Of a DNA stretch of 64,000 bases, positions 17,960 through 26,914 are shown piece by piece (position 1 is the stretch's first letter; the number at the start of each line of letters is the position of its first letter). The notes beneath the pieces were generated by a model. The model was not told where the DNA came from. It saw only the letters and a list, made by a program, of their open reading frames with translations, and ran no database searches. Source of the stretch: Fructobacillus papyriferae (GTDB taxonomy: Bacteria > Bacillota > Bacilli > Lactobacillales > Lactobacillaceae). A program made the translations under genes and the position numbers. The stretch covers positions 310,001-374,000 of the forward strand of contig NZ_JAAMFI010000001.1 in the NCBI RefSeq assembly GCF_018437225.1, given 5' to 3'.

Positions 17960-18856
17960 TTATTGCCAGCCAAGTGAGCGAACGGTTGATTGAATCAAAG
18001 GGGTTTTATCCTGCTCTGATAAAGCCAAGGTCACCAAAGCGGAGGGAAGAACGAGCCAGGCCTCCAATTGGTCCTTCGATAAGTCTTTTGTAATCGTCAA
18101 AATAGGCAGCACTTTATTCGTGTACTTATCTGCTAACGATTGCAACATCAGCTCTACATCAGAAACCTCAACCGCTGATAAGGAGTTGCCTGAACATTCT
18201 AAATTCACGAAATCAGCGCCAAATACCGCTGCCTTTTCGAAAGCTTTAGACAATGACTCCTTAGTCAATTCAGCTAAAGCGACCGTTAAAATAACCGGAA
18301 CCCCCGCTTCATTGGCAGCATCGCGAACCTTTTCCTGCAAGTTCTCATCCAATTGACTTGGCACATAAACACCGGAAAAAGCATCTCCAGCAACTTTCAA
18401 GGCAGATGTCAAAAAGAACGCTTGATCAGCTGGCCCCATTTCGCCTCTTCCGCCTTCCTCTTTGTTTTGGTAGGACAAGAAAAGATAGCGCTCTCCAGCT
18501 GTTTGACGGGCGTTTTGAACCAATTCCTGAACGATTTGCTGCTGAATGCTTGGCCAATTGGCCAAGAACTCTTGGTAGGCCTGCTCCAGTTCAGCCTTCA
18601 TCGAGGCTTTCTTCATGGAAGACATATCACCATCATCTACCGTTTTGGCCCCGCCTTGCTTCACCTGGTCCCAGATCACTTCCTTGGAGAAGTCGTCTGC
18701 AATGGCGTCTGCTTGCCAGATGACCGCATCCGGGTTTTCTTCGTTCAAGCGGTTCACAAATGGCGTCAATTTATCATTTGGCCCAAGCGCCATCGGTACG
18801 GCTAAAACAGCTTGGTTAATGCGTTGTTTCTCTTTTGCTACTGTTAAAAAATTCAT
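17960..18856 (-). CDS. Protein of unknown function (298 aa)
   Basis: No family is recognised. It is soluble, acidic and without signal or membrane segments. Alternating hydrophobic strands and helices, including GADFVNLECSGN, NKVLPILTITKD and VLPSALVTLALSEQD, hint at an alpha/beta barrel such as an aldolase-like fold, which is inference. A start at 18883 would overlap the upstream terminator hairpin, so ATG 18856 is preferred, although no clear ribosome site precedes it. It follows the aldose-epimerase-like gene in the same direction, separated by a terminator. Confidence 0.6.
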   Translation of the reverse strand: MNFLTVAKEKQRINQAVLAVPMALGPNDKLTPFVNRLNEENPDAVIWQADAIADDFSKEVIWDQVKQGGAKTVDDGDMSSMKKASMKAELEQAYQEFLANWPSIQQQIVQELVQNARQTAGERYLFLSYQNKEEGGRGEMGPADQAFFLTSALKVAGDAFSGVYVPSQLDENLQEKVRDAANEAGVPVILTVALAELTKESLSKAFEKAAVFGADFVNLECSGNSLSAVEVSDVELMLQSLADKYTNKVLPILTITKDLSKDQLEAWLVLPSALVTLALSEQDKTPLIQSTVRSLGWQ

Positions 18857-18866
18857 GATGATCACA

Positions 18867-18898
18867 TAAAAGGCCAGTTGCATGACAACTGGCTTTTT
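18867..18898 (-). terminator. Terminator of the aldose-epimerase-like gene
   Basis: Stem GCCAGTTG/CAACTGGC (18873-18880 and 18886-18893) with flanking A- and T-tracts lies just after the stop at 18914, reading minus. Confidence 0.8.
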
Positions 18899-18913
18899 CC
18901 TTTGATTGTTTGA

Positions 18914-19789
18914 TTAGAAGAAGTTCATCGCGTATGTTCCATTGAACGTATCACCAGCAGCGAGCACGTTATTACCGAACTTTTCCTTGAAATTTCCGGT
19001 CGCATCAACTGTATCGGCGATCCCCCACCATGGTTCAATGGCAATGAACGGCGCATCCTTACCGGCCGGCGTCCAGATACCTAAGTACTGCGCGTTATCC
19101 ACAGTCATTTCCATCCCGTGCTGGTTGGCCAAACGAGCCAAGAGGAAGGTCGTTTTTTGACGATCCAACTTCAAAATAATGGCATCATCATGGTAGTCTT
19201 CTTGGCGCAGTCGAAGCGGAATATCTGCGTTAAAAGGCGATGGCATGTTGGGGTTTGAATAAGGACCAACTAAGCGAATCCGATCATAAACTTTTTCGGG
19301 TTTCACGGACAGGTAGTAATCCGAGAACTTTCCACCGTCAAGCGGTAAATTAAAGGCCGGGTGGCCGCCGACTGAAAAGAAGAGCGACTGTTGCTTATCG
19401 GGGTTATGCACCTCATAGTCCACAAAAAGCTCCGTTCCCTTCAATTGGAAAATGACGTCAAATTGAAAAGCGAAAGGATAAACACGATGCGTGGCTTCGG
19501 AATCAGACAAAGAAAAACGCGCGTAATCCGTGTCTTGCTTGACGATTTCAAAATCCATGTTGCGGGCAAAGCCATGTTGGTTCATATAATAGGTCTGCCC
19601 AGCCAATTCATACTGGTCTCCTTGCAAACGGCCAATGATTGGGAAAAGATTTGGCGCGTGTCGGCCCCAATACATTGGATCCCCGTACCAAATATATTCC
19701 AGTTCAGCAGATTTGTTCCAAACAGACACTAGTTCAGCACCATGTTGATTAATTTTTACAATGAGTTGGTCATTTTCTAAGGTTATCAT
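18914..19789 (-). CDS. Aldose 1-epimerase family protein (LacX-like)
   Basis: 291-residue galactose-mutarotase-like protein of the LacX/YihR subgroup. Features include GRHAPNLFPIIGRL, the conserved His in MNQHGFAR, GGHPAFNLP and a late catalytic Glu in IAIEPWWG. Probably interconverts sugar anomers in the cytoplasm; the substrate is unknown because no sugar operon adjoins. Its promoter is very clear (TTGTCA, 17 nt, TAAAAT), with the -10 only 6 nt before the ATG and no Shine-Dalgarno, so a leaderless message is likely. Confidence 0.87.
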   Translation of the reverse strand: MITLENDQLIVKINQHGAELVSVWNKSAELEYIWYGDPMYWGRHAPNLFPIIGRLQGDQYELAGQTYYMNQHGFARNMDFEIVKQDTDYARFSLSDSEATHRVYPFAFQFDVIFQLKGTELFVDYEVHNPDKQQSLFFSVGGHPAFNLPLDGGKFSDYYLSVKPEKVYDRIRLVGPYSNPNMPSPFNADIPLRLRQEDYHDDAIILKLDRQKTTFLLARLANQHGMEMTVDNAQYLGIWTPAGKDAPFIAIEPWWGIADTVDATGNFKEKFGNNVLAAGDTFNGTYAMNFF

Positions 19790-19795
19790 AGCTTT

Positions 19796-19824
19796 ATTTT
19801 ACTACCTCACTGACATTCTGACAA
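19796..19824 (-). promoter_or_regulatory. Promoter of the aldose-epimerase-like gene, leaderless type
   Basis: TTGTCA (19819-19824), 17-nt spacer, TAAAAT (19796-19801), then AAAGCT and the ATG at 19789. Transcription would begin at or next to the start codon. Confidence 0.7.
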
Positions 19825-19832
19825 TAGCTAAA

Positions 19833-19851
19833 AACGCCTTTAAAAGGCAAT
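19833..19851 (-). terminator. Short terminator after the Xer recombinase gene
   Basis: Minus-strand GCCTT/AAGGC stem followed by GTTTTT, 14 nt or more past the stop at 19865. Confidence 0.6.
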
Positions 19852-19864
19852 TGAAAGCGGTTAC

Positions 19865-20785
19865 TCATTTTTTCTTTTTAGCGCGCGGAAAGTAGTTTTG
19901 ATAAGACGACTGCAGCATCGCTTTTGAAACGTGCGTATAGATCTGAGTCGTTGATAAATTCGCATGCCCCAACAACTCTTGAACCGTTCGCATGTCTGCT
20001 CCTCGATTCAACAAAGCTGTGGCAAAAGTATGCCGGAGCATGTGGGGATGGATTCTGGCTGTCAAAGAGGTCTTATCCATCAGTTGTTGTAAAATATAGG
20101 TCACGCCTGCAGAGGTCAAAGGACCGCCGTGGCTGTTCAAAAAAAGATGGTCGCTAGGTTCAGATGAGCGATCTTTTGAAGCTAATTCGGCTCGCTCATT
20201 TTCAAGATAATCGACTAAAGCCTTCTTGGCATATGAGCCAAAAGGTACATAGCGATCTTTATTTCCCTTTCCGTGAACAAGGACAAGTTGGTTGTCTAAG
20301 TCGACTTGGCCGGTCCTTAAAGACGAGAGTTCCGATACACGAACGCCCGTTGCAAAAAGAAACTCAAGTAGCGCCGCATCACGCCGATAAAGGGGATGCT
20401 TTTCCTTTTCATAAGCTACTTTGAAAAGTTCTTGTAACTCGTTATCATACAAGAATTCTGGCAAATGCGCTTGGTGCTTTCGCAAGGCAATGCCTTCAAA
20501 CGGATTGTCTTTGGCCAAATCTTCTTTGACTAAATAAGCGTAAAAATTTTTTAAACTCGATACTTTTCTTGCAATCGTCGTTCGCGCCAAGAAAGCTTCG
20601 TAAAGGCTGGCTAAATAGACGCGAACATCCAGAGGTTGAACTGCTTGAAAGGTCGTAAAGCCGCCATTCTCGCGTAAGTAAGTGACAAAGGCCGCAATGT
20701 CTTTTTCGTAGGCCTGAATGGTCAAATTCGAATACCCGCGTTCAGCTTTCAAATAAGATTGGTATTGTTCGGCTAACTTTTCCAT
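19865..20785 (-). CDS. Tyrosine recombinase XerC/XerD
   Basis: 306 residues, full family length. An N-terminal SAM-like core-binding domain (about 1-90) precedes the catalytic domain with Arg in TGVRVSEL, Lys in GKGNKDRYVP, HMLRHTFAT (His-x-x-Arg), LLGHANLSTT (His) and the nucleophile Tyr in TQIYTHV. Xer proteins resolve chromosome dimers at dif. No phage genes are near, so a chromosomal XerC or XerD is likely; which one cannot be settled. TATAAT (20792-20797) sits 6 nt before the ATG with no ribosome site. Confidence 0.9.
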   Translation of the reverse strand: MEKLAEQYQSYLKAERGYSNLTIQAYEKDIAAFVTYLRENGGFTTFQAVQPLDVRVYLASLYEAFLARTTIARKVSSLKNFYAYLVKEDLAKDNPFEGIALRKHQAHLPEFLYDNELQELFKVAYEKEKHPLYRRDAALLEFLFATGVRVSELSSLRTGQVDLDNQLVLVHGKGNKDRYVPFGSYAKKALVDYLENERAELASKDRSSEPSDHLFLNSHGGPLTSAGVTYILQQLMDKTSLTARIHPHMLRHTFATALLNRGADMRTVQELLGHANLSTTQIYTHVSKAMLQSSYQNYFPRAKKKK

Positions 20786-20916
20786 AGTTCCATTATACGC
20801 TAAAAAGCATTTCTTAAGAAGAAGTAAAGACCCTTACGATTCGGCAAAAGGCCTGTCTTAAACCAATCAGCCATTGTATAGTAGACACAGTTATAAATGT
20901 GCTAGGAGGCAAAATC

Positions 20917-21165
20917 ATGAACTTACCAATCAATTCAAATACCGATTACCTGCGCCACAACCTTGAGATGAAGCGGGTTAAGTTTTCTGCCTTCTTCCTC
21001 CGTTTCCGCGATAATATTTTGAACAATCGCGATAAGCGTGTCGCCTTGGAAGAAGGTCGTCACTACGAAGCACAACACCATCAAGCAGATGATCTGCTAA
21101 CAAAACGCGTGATGGTTGAAAATGACCGTTACGATTATGGTGCCCGTTCCTTGCGACGTCACTAA
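20917..21165 (+). CDS. Small basic/acidic protein of unknown function (82 aa)
   Basis: 82 residues from ATG 20917, which has TAGGAGG 8 nt upstream; an in-frame earlier start (20899) would include that site. The protein is Arg-, Asp- and His-rich, hydrophilic and predicted helical, with segments such as NILNNRDKRVALEEGRH. There is no cysteine motif, signal or membrane helix. A TATAGT-type -10 lies near 20876-20882 and a terminator follows. No family is recognised, but the good expression signals argue for a real, well-expressed gene. Confidence 0.75.
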   Translation: MNLPINSNTDYLRHNLEMKRVKFSAFFLRFRDNILNNRDKRVALEEGRHYEAQHHQADDLLTKRVMVENDRYDYGARSLRRH

Positions 21166-21171
21166 AATAAA

Positions 21172-21197
21172 TGAAAAGCCCTTTCCGGGGCTTTTTT
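21172..21197 (+). terminator. Terminator of the 82-aa protein gene
   Basis: AAGCCC/GGGCTT stem with a T-rich loop and T6 tail just after the stop at 21165. Confidence 0.8.
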
Positions 21198-21263
21198 ATG
21201 TTCTTTTTAGCTAAAAAATGAAATGTTTGCTACTACCACATTTTCCGTCTTTTTATTTGCTTT

Positions 21264-22607
21264 TTAGTTCTTAAACGAGTGAATTGGTGCCGGCACGTGG
21301 CCACCACGGTTGATGAAGTCTGCTGAAGACTTGTCGACCACTGGCATCACCGGCGCCGTTCCAAGGAGGCCACCATAATCCACCATGTCTCCCACCTTCG
21401 TACCGTTCGTTGGTAGGATACGAACGGCCGTCGTCTTGTTGTTTTGAATACCGATAGCGGCTTCGTCAGCGATCATGGCGGAAATGGTCGTTGCTGGCGT
21501 TTCACCAGGGATGGCAATCATGTCCAAACCTACGGAACAAACCGACGTCATGGCTTCCAACTTAGCAAGTGAAAGCGTGCCGGCCTTGACTGCATCAATC
21601 ATCCCAGCGTCTTCAGAAACAGGGATGAAGGCACCAGACAAACCGCCGACACCCTGAGCAGCCATCACACCGCCCTTCTTAACGGCATCGTTTAGAAGCA
21701 TCAGAGCAGCGGTTGTCCCGTGGGTTCCGACCTGTTCCAAACCAATGGCTTCGAGCACTTCGGCAACGGAGTCACCGCGAGCAGGCGCTGGTGCCAAAGA
21801 AAGGTCGACAATCCCAAATTCGACACCCAGACGCTCGGCTGCGATGGAACCAACCAACTGGCCGACACGGGTAATCTTGAAGGCGGTCTTCTTGATCGTT
21901 TCCGAAACAGTCGTAATCGACTCCCCCTTCACCTTATCCAGGGCACGCTTGACCACACCAGGACCAGAAACCCCGACGTTAATGACAACGTCCGGTTCCG
22001 TTACCCCGTGAAAGGCACCGGCCATGAAAGGGTTGTCTTCAACGGCGTTCGCAAAGATCACCATCTTAGCATTGGCTGTGTCGGACAAGTCAGTAATTTG
22101 CTTGACCGTCTCCCCCATCAGCTTGACGGCATCCAGGTTCATCCCCGCCTTTGAGGAACCGATGTTGACCGATGACATCACCAAGTCCGTTTCGGTCAAG
22201 GCCCGTGGCAGTGACTTAATCAAGGCCAAGTCACCGTGTGAAAAGCCCTTTTGAACCAGCGCCGAATAGCCACCAACATAGTCGACACCGACTTCTTTGG
22301 CTGCATCGTCTAAAGCATGGGCCAGAACCAGGATTTCTTCTTCATCAGCCGAACCAGCCACCAGCGAAATTGGCGTGACCGAGATTCGTTTGTTGGTGAT
22401 CGGCACCCCGTATTCGCGTTCGATTTGCTCAGCGACTTTGACAAGGTCCTTGGCATAGGTCGTAATCTTTTGGTAGATGTTTTTGGCGGTTTCCTGCACG
22501 TTACCACCGACCGTGTCCAAAAGCGAAATGCCCATTGTCACCGTACGGATGTCGAAGTTATCCTCTTCGACCATCTTGATTGTTTCTTCAATCTGCGTTG
22601 TTTCCAT
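21264..22607 (-). CDS. PFL family protein (UPF0210)
   Basis: 447 residues of the UPF0210/DUF711 family, related by fold to pyruvate formate-lyase but without a known reaction. Gly-rich segments [22 protein letters not shown] and [11 protein letters not shown] match family patterns. It is paired with the ACT-domain gene just upstream (24-bp gap), an arrangement conserved in Firmicutes. A regulatory or metabolic partnership between the two is inference. AAAGGAT precedes ATG 22607. Confidence 0.9.
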   Translation of the reverse strand: METTQIEETIKMVEEDNFDIRTVTMGISLLDTVGGNVQETAKNIYQKITTYAKDLVKVAEQIEREYGVPITNKRISVTPISLVAGSADEEEILVLAHALDDAAKEVGVDYVGGYSALVQKGFSHGDLALIKSLPRALTETDLVMSSVNIGSSKAGMNLDAVKLMGETVKQITDLSDTANAKMVIFANAVEDNPFMAGAFHGVTEPDVVINVGVSGPGVVKRALDKVKGESITTVSETIKKTAFKITRVGQLVGSIAAERLGVEFGIVDLSLAPAPARGDSVAEVLEAIGLEQVGTHGTTAALMLLNDAVKKGGVMAAQGVGGLSGAFIPVSEDAGMIDAVKAGTLSLAKLEAMTSVCSVGLDMIAIPGETPATTISAMIADEAAIGIQNNKTTAVRILPTNGTKVGDMVDYGGLLGTAPVMPVVDKSSADFINRGGHVPAPIHSFKN

Positions 22608-22631
22608 TCGTCTATCCTTTGTTCTCGGTCC

Positions 22632-22898
22632 TTACACGTGGGCCATCGTATCGAAGATTTCTTCCCGTTGCACGTGGACGGAAACGCCCATGGCTGCGCC
22701 CTTTTCCTTCAATGCGGCGTGGATTTCGTTAAAAGAGTCTTCCCCCTTGATGGCAACCAACATTGACATGGTAAAAGTTGACGACATAATCGTCTGTGAC
22801 AAGTCCAAAATGTTGACTTCGTGTGCGGCTAATTCCGTTGCAATTCCTGCAACAATCCCGGTCTTATCTTGTCCAACTACGGTAACAACTGCTTTCAT
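22632..22898 (-). CDS. ACT domain protein (UPF0237)
   Basis: 88 residues forming a single ACT domain (VVGQDKTGIVAGIATELAAHEVNILD). ACT domains bind amino acids or other small ligands and dimerise. This stand-alone form, UPF0237, always travels with the UPF0210 protein. Its site AGGAGAAATC is ideal. Ligand unknown. Confidence 0.92.
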   Translation of the reverse strand: MKAVVTVVGQDKTGIVAGIATELAAHEVNILDLSQTIMSSTFTMSMLVAIKGEDSFNEIHAALKEKGAAMGVSVHVQREEIFDTMAHV

Positions 22899-22928
22899 GA
22901 TTTCTCCTATTCGAATGTTTCGCTTTAT

Positions 22929-23372
22929 TTAGATGACTGAACCGTCGTATGGCTTTTCAGGCATTTGGTCAAAGTCGTAATCCAAAACGTCTTCGACCTT
23001 GTGTAAGTATGCCGTCAACGACTTAGCTAACATCAAGTTCAACACTTCATTGTCTTCTTTGATCGTCACGACCGGAATTTGCTTTAAATAGGCATAGCCT
23101 AATTCCCAGGCCGTTCCGGAATCCGTATCGGCCCCGTCAAAGTCCGACAGCGCCACAATCACATCGGCCTCGTCAATGGCTTTTACGTCCGATGCAAAAG
23201 TCACCTTTTGCCATTCCGGTGTAAACATTTCGTATTCTTCGTGTTGGTGCTTACGTGGCGAGAAAACATCACCAATTTGTGGGTGATCAGCCAACGCTTT
23301 TTCCAAACGTTCCACCTGTTCGATCTGCGTTTTTGAGAAAAAAGGTCCTGCTAAATAAACTCGTTTTTTCAT
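22929..23372 (-). CDS. Nucleoside 2-deoxyribosyltransferase
   Basis: 147 residues. Exchanges bases between 2'-deoxyribonucleosides, a salvage reaction typical of lactobacilli that depend on external nucleosides. The nucleophile Glu lies in DTDSGTAWELGYAY, and VYLAGPFF at the N-terminus plus the Asp in DVIVALSDFDG form the active site. GGAG precedes the ATG. Substrate range (purine only or purine and pyrimidine) cannot be read. It lies between mvaS and the ACT-UPF0210 pair. Confidence 0.9.
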   Translation of the reverse strand: MKKRVYLAGPFFSKTQIEQVERLEKALADHPQIGDVFSPRKHQHEEYEMFTPEWQKVTFASDVKAIDEADVIVALSDFDGADTDSGTAWELGYAYLKQIPVVTIKEDNEVLNLMLAKSLTAYLHKVEDVLDYDFDQMPEKPYDGSVI

Positions 23373-23456
23373 GATAAACTCCTTCGTTTTGTCTTGAAAC
23401 TAGTTTAACAAAAAAGAATGTCTTCGCGATGACTTTGTTAACAAATGCAGACATAA

Positions 23457-23490
23457 AAAGACCCTCGCTTGATTGCGAAGGTCTTTTTAT
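23457..23490 (-). terminator. Terminator of mvaS
   Basis: Stem AAAAAGACC..TCGC / GCGA..GGTCTTTTT with one offset, immediately after the mvaS stop on the minus strand. Confidence 0.85.
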
Positions 23491-24659
23491 TATTTTGCGA
23501 TTCGATACTTTCGATAGCGGTCTTGCCAACCGATAAATTGGCAAAGTCTTGTGTGTTCCGGTGCGTCTGTCTTTTCTTCATTTTTCGAGTCGAAGTGTTG
23601 ACTTAAGAAAACTGCTTCATATTCGGCCATGGACAGTTTCTGTCGTTGATCCAGCATGGACTGAATCCGATTCTTAGCCACTTGTTCTTGGAAGCCCGCT
23701 GACAAAGTCAAGGAGAAAAGCTCAGCCTCGGCGCCGGAACCAAAGGAGAAGAGTCCGATTCGGTCTCCTGCCGAAAGAGAGTCGGAGCGATCCAGCAAAG
23801 ACAAAAGAGACAAATATAGCGATCCCGTATACAAATTCCCAACGTGACGGTTGTAGAACTGAGCTTCTGCTAGATGCTCACGTAAGGCTTCCTGTTGGTC
23901 ATTAGACACCTCAGGCAAAATCTGATCCAATGCTTTTTTGGCCATCTTAGTATAGGGCATGTGAAATCCCCAAGCCGCAATGTCATCCAGAGACAGCGTA
24001 TTTTCTTGCTTGTAACGTCCCCAAAGCGCTAAGAACATTTCCTTATAAACATCGGTTGATTGATGGCCATCCACCAGAGCAATGTCCGAATCCAAAGGCC
24101 GCCAGAAGTCTGGCTCGTCTTTAACCATATAGACCGTATCATCGTTGATGACTGCCACTTTTGGATCAGCTGAAATGAGCATGGCAACCGCACCGGCTCC
24201 CTGTGTCACTTCACCTGGTGTATTCAACCCATAGCGGGCCACGTCTGAGGCAATGACCAGCACTTTCTTATCTGGATGAATCCGGACAAAATCCTTAGCC
24301 TGCATCAAAGCCAAGGTACCAGCATAGCAGGCTTGCTTTAGCTCGATCGCACGAATCCCGTCTTTTAAGCCCAGAAAATTTTTAGCAAAAATGGCCCCGG
24401 ATTTAGAATTGTCGACCCCAGACTCTGTTGCAAAGAGCAACATCTCGATACTTTTTCGATCAATTTGCTCAATAAAATTCTTCGCTGCGTTGACGCCCAT
24501 CGTCACCACATCTTCGTAATTAGGCACAACCGACTGTGTCGTTTGGCCAATTCCAATGGTGTATTTGTCAGGCTCCTCGCCTCGTGCATTGGCCAAATCA
24601 ACCATGTCTAAGGAAAATTTCGGCGTATAAAAGGCAATTTCTTCAATTCCTACAGGCAT
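23490..24659 (-). CDS. mvaS: Hydroxymethylglutaryl-CoA synthase
   Basis: Condenses acetyl-CoA and acetoacetyl-CoA to HMG-CoA, the second step of the mevalonate route to isoprenoids used by lactic acid bacteria. 389 residues: catalytic Cys in IELKQACYAGTLAL, His in WGFHMPYTK and the Asn-containing RHVGNLYTGSLY. An upstream in-frame ATG at 24710 lies within the terminator of the preceding gene; ATG 24659 with AAGGAG 7 nt upstream gives the normal family length. Other mevalonate genes are not in the window. Confidence 0.95.
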   Translation of the reverse strand: MPVGIEEIAFYTPKFSLDMVDLANARGEEPDKYTIGIGQTTQSVVPNYEDVVTMGVNAAKNFIEQIDRKSIEMLLFATESGVDNSKSGAIFAKNFLGLKDGIRAIELKQACYAGTLALMQAKDFVRIHPDKKVLVIASDVARYGLNTPGEVTQGAGAVAMLISADPKVAVINDDTVYMVKDEPDFWRPLDSDIALVDGHQSTDVYKEMFLALWGRYKQENTLSLDDIAAWGFHMPYTKMAKKALDQILPEVSNDQQEALREHLAEAQFYNRHVGNLYTGSLYLSLLSLLDRSDSLSAGDRIGLFSFGSGAEAELFSLTLSAGFQEQVAKNRIQSMLDQRQKLSMAEYEAVFLSQHFDSKNEEKTDAPEHTRLCQFIGWQDRYRKYRIAK

Positions 24660-24681
24660 CTTTTGCTCCTTTTTTGTATGC

Positions 24682-24704
24682 AAAAAAGCGCTCGAAAGCG
24701 CCCT
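24682..24704 (-). terminator. Terminator of the second ABC-F gene
   Basis: GCGCT-TTCG-AGCGC stem followed by T6 on the minus strand, between the ABC-F stop (24714) and mvaS. Confidence 0.85.
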
Positions 24705-24713
24705 GTTCACTCT

Positions 24714-26339
24714 TTAGTCATACAGTGCCTTGACCTTTTGTTGGATGGATTCAGATGAAATAAATTCGTCATAAGTCGTATCCAAACGGTCAACCACACC
24801 CTTGTTGGAAACTTCCACAATGTGGTTAGCCGTCGTTTCCAGGAATTCGTGATCGTGGGAAGTCATCAAAACTGATCCCTTAAAGGCCGTCACCGCTTCG
24901 TTTAGCGACTGAATTGACTCCAAGTCCAAGTGATTGGTTGGATCATCTAATAACAAGACATTGGCTTTTAGCAGCATCATCTTAGCCAAGACGATCCGAA
25001 CCTTTTCACCACCGGACAAGACATTGATTTCCTTCAACGCATCGTCGCCCTTAAAGAGCATTTGGCCAAGCATGCCACGCAATGACGTGTTATCCTTTTG
25101 CTCTTCTTCGGCAAAGTCGCGCAACCAATCCAAGATAACCGCATTTTGATCATCAAAGTTGTCGTTTAAATCCTTAGCCAGGTATGACTGTGACGTCGTC
25201 ACACCCCAGGTAACTGAACCAGTGTCTGGTTCCATAGTACCAGCCAAGATTTGCATCAAGGTTGTGGTAGCCAAATCCGAACGAGACAGAATCGCAATCT
25301 TGTCACCAGGACGCCCGGTAAAGGTAATGTTATCCAAAACCTTTTCGCCGTCAATTGACTTGGAAATGCCTTCAACCTTGACTAGATCGTTTCCCATTTC
25401 ACGATTGATCGGGAAAGAAATGTAAGGGTACTTACGTGATGAAGGCTTGATGTCATCCAAAGTGATCTTGTCTAACTGCTTCTTACGAGCCGTGGCTTGC
25501 TTGGACTTGGACGCATTGGCAGAAAAGCGGGCCACGAATTCTTGCAGCTGCTTGATCTGCTCTTCCTTTTTAGCGTTTGCCTGTGAGGCCAGTCGTTGGG
25601 CCAGTTCAGCAGATTCGCGCCAGAAGTCGTAGTTACCAACAAATGGCGTAATCTTTCCGTAGTCGACATCCAAGATGTTGGTTGACACCACGTTCAAGAA
25701 GTGACGGTCGTGGGAAACCACAATGACCAAGTTTTCGAAATCGGCCAAGAAGTCTTCCAACCAAGAAATCGTCTGCACATCCAATCCGTTGGTGGGCTCA
25801 TCCAAAACCAAGATGTCTGGATTACCAAACAAGGCTTGGGCCAAAAGTACCTTGACCTTGTCGTTTTCTGTCAATTCACCCATCATCGTATAGTGCATCG
25901 ATTCATCAATGCCAAGCTTCGTCAGCAATTGCGCCGCTTCGGCTTCGGCGTTCCAGCCATCGAGCTCTTCGAATTCAGCTGACAAATCCCCAACGCGGAC
26001 CCCGTCTTCGTCAGAGAAGTCAGGCTTAGCATAAATGGCGTCCATCTCCGTCTTCACTTCGTAAAGCCGCTTGTGGCCTTGGATCACCGTATCCATTACC
26101 GTGAATTCATCGTAGGCAAAGTGGTCTTGCTCCAAGGAAGACATCCGTGCCCCTTGGCTAATGTTAATTTGTCCCTCTGTTGGTTCTAACTTACCTTGCA
26201 AAAGCTTCAAAAAAGTTGATTTACCGGCTCCGTTGGCGCCAATAATGCCATAAGTGTGCCCGGGAACGAGCTTTAAGTTAACATCCTGGTAGAGTTTTTT
26301 ACCAGAAAATGAAAAAGTCATATCTGAAACAGTAATCAC
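24714..26339 (-). CDS. ABC-F ATPase, YkpA/YbiT type
   Basis: 541 residues. Two ABC domains: GANGAGKSTFLKLL (Walker A), with a degenerate signature (LTENDKVKV) in domain 1; a weaker Walker A region (ILSRSDLATTT) and LSGGEKVRI in domain 2. LDEPTNGLD and LDDPTNHLD are the Walker B regions. No membrane part and no C-terminal coiled coil, unlike the ABC-F at 14954. GTG 26339 is the start, 7 nt from a GGAGGG site; an upstream ATG (26360) overlaps that site. Likely acts on the ribosome. Confidence 0.9.
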   Translation of the reverse strand: MITVSDMTFSFSGKKLYQDVNLKLVPGHTYGIIGANGAGKSTFLKLLQGKLEPTEGQINISQGARMSSLEQDHFAYDEFTVMDTVIQGHKRLYEVKTEMDAIYAKPDFSDEDGVRVGDLSAEFEELDGWNAEAEAAQLLTKLGIDESMHYTMMGELTENDKVKVLLAQALFGNPDILVLDEPTNGLDVQTISWLEDFLADFENLVIVVSHDRHFLNVVSTNILDVDYGKITPFVGNYDFWRESAELAQRLASQANAKKEEQIKQLQEFVARFSANASKSKQATARKKQLDKITLDDIKPSSRKYPYISFPINREMGNDLVKVEGISKSIDGEKVLDNITFTGRPGDKIAILSRSDLATTTLMQILAGTMEPDTGSVTWGVTTSQSYLAKDLNDNFDDQNAVILDWLRDFAEEEQKDNTSLRGMLGQMLFKGDDALKEINVLSGGEKVRIVLAKMMLLKANVLLLDDPTNHLDLESIQSLNEAVTAFKGSVLMTSHDHEFLETTANHIVEVSNKGVVDRLDTTYDEFISSESIQQKVKALYD

Positions 26340-26395
26340 GGTGTTGCCCTCCGTTTCCATAAAATGCGAGATTTACCTTATAACAGTCTAACAGA

Positions 26396-26420
26396 AAAGC
26401 GCCCTTTTATGGGCGCTTTT
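26396..26420 (-). terminator. Terminator after the 142-aa membrane protein gene
   Basis: Perfect AAGCGCCC/GGGCGCTT stem with a T-tail, 15 nt past the stop at 26435 on the minus strand. Confidence 0.9.
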
Positions 26421-26434
26421 TCATGATTGATGTC

Positions 26435-26863
26435 TTAGACATCTTGATAACCACCATCAATGGGCAGTTCGTTTTCTTCTGGTTCGATTCGACCAGCTGC
26501 AAAGTAAGTAAACAGCGTGAGAACCAGATACAAAAAGGCTAAGTAGTAGCCATAGCTTTCATTAACCAAGCTAAAGAGCCAGTTCGATAGAACGGCAAAG
26601 GAAAGCGCTTGGCCAAATACCCAATAAAAGCGTACACCCATTTGTCGAATGGCCCAGCCAAAAGCTAAGGCGAAGCCACCGTTGATGAAGAAGTAGACTA
26701 AAACAACTTTGGTTAAGGTCGACCAATCGAGCAAAGAAGCCAAATAAGGTAGAATCAGTGTCACCACAAAGAGCGTGATCAACCACTTATTGAGCCTTTT
26801 TGACCATTGATTTTTCATTGCTTGCAACATGTGCTTCACCGTTTTCCATCGTTTATTGTTCAC
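26435..26863 (-). CDS. Small membrane protein of unknown function (142 aa)
   Basis: A basic N-terminus is followed by four hydrophobic segments (about residues 28-46, 52-70, 78-98 and 102-123) and an acidic tail EPEENELP. No family is recognised. The start is GTG 26863, with TATAAT only 5 nt upstream; an internal ATG at codon 12 or 16 may be used instead. It follows rsmE's promoter region in the same direction. Confidence 0.6.
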   Translation of the reverse strand: MNNKRWKTVKHMLQAMKNQWSKRLNKWLITLFVVTLILPYLASLLDWSTLTKVVLVYFFINGGFALAFGWAIRQMGVRFYWVFGQALSFAVLSNWLFSLVNESYGYYLAFLYLVLTLFTYFAAGRIEPEENELPIDGGYQDV

Positions 26864-26914
26864 TTTTTATTATAAAAGTTTTCAGGAGCTTGAGCAAGCA
26901 GTTTAAATCGAAGT

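Noticed and set aside
23287-23544. 85-codon frame between the deoxyribosyltransferase gene and mvaS
   Set aside because: Spans the mvaS terminator and both flanking genes in another frame; no ribosome site.
24660-24710. N-terminal extension of mvaS
   Set aside because: It would overlap the preceding terminator hairpin and the AAGGAG site; ATG 24659 gives the family length.
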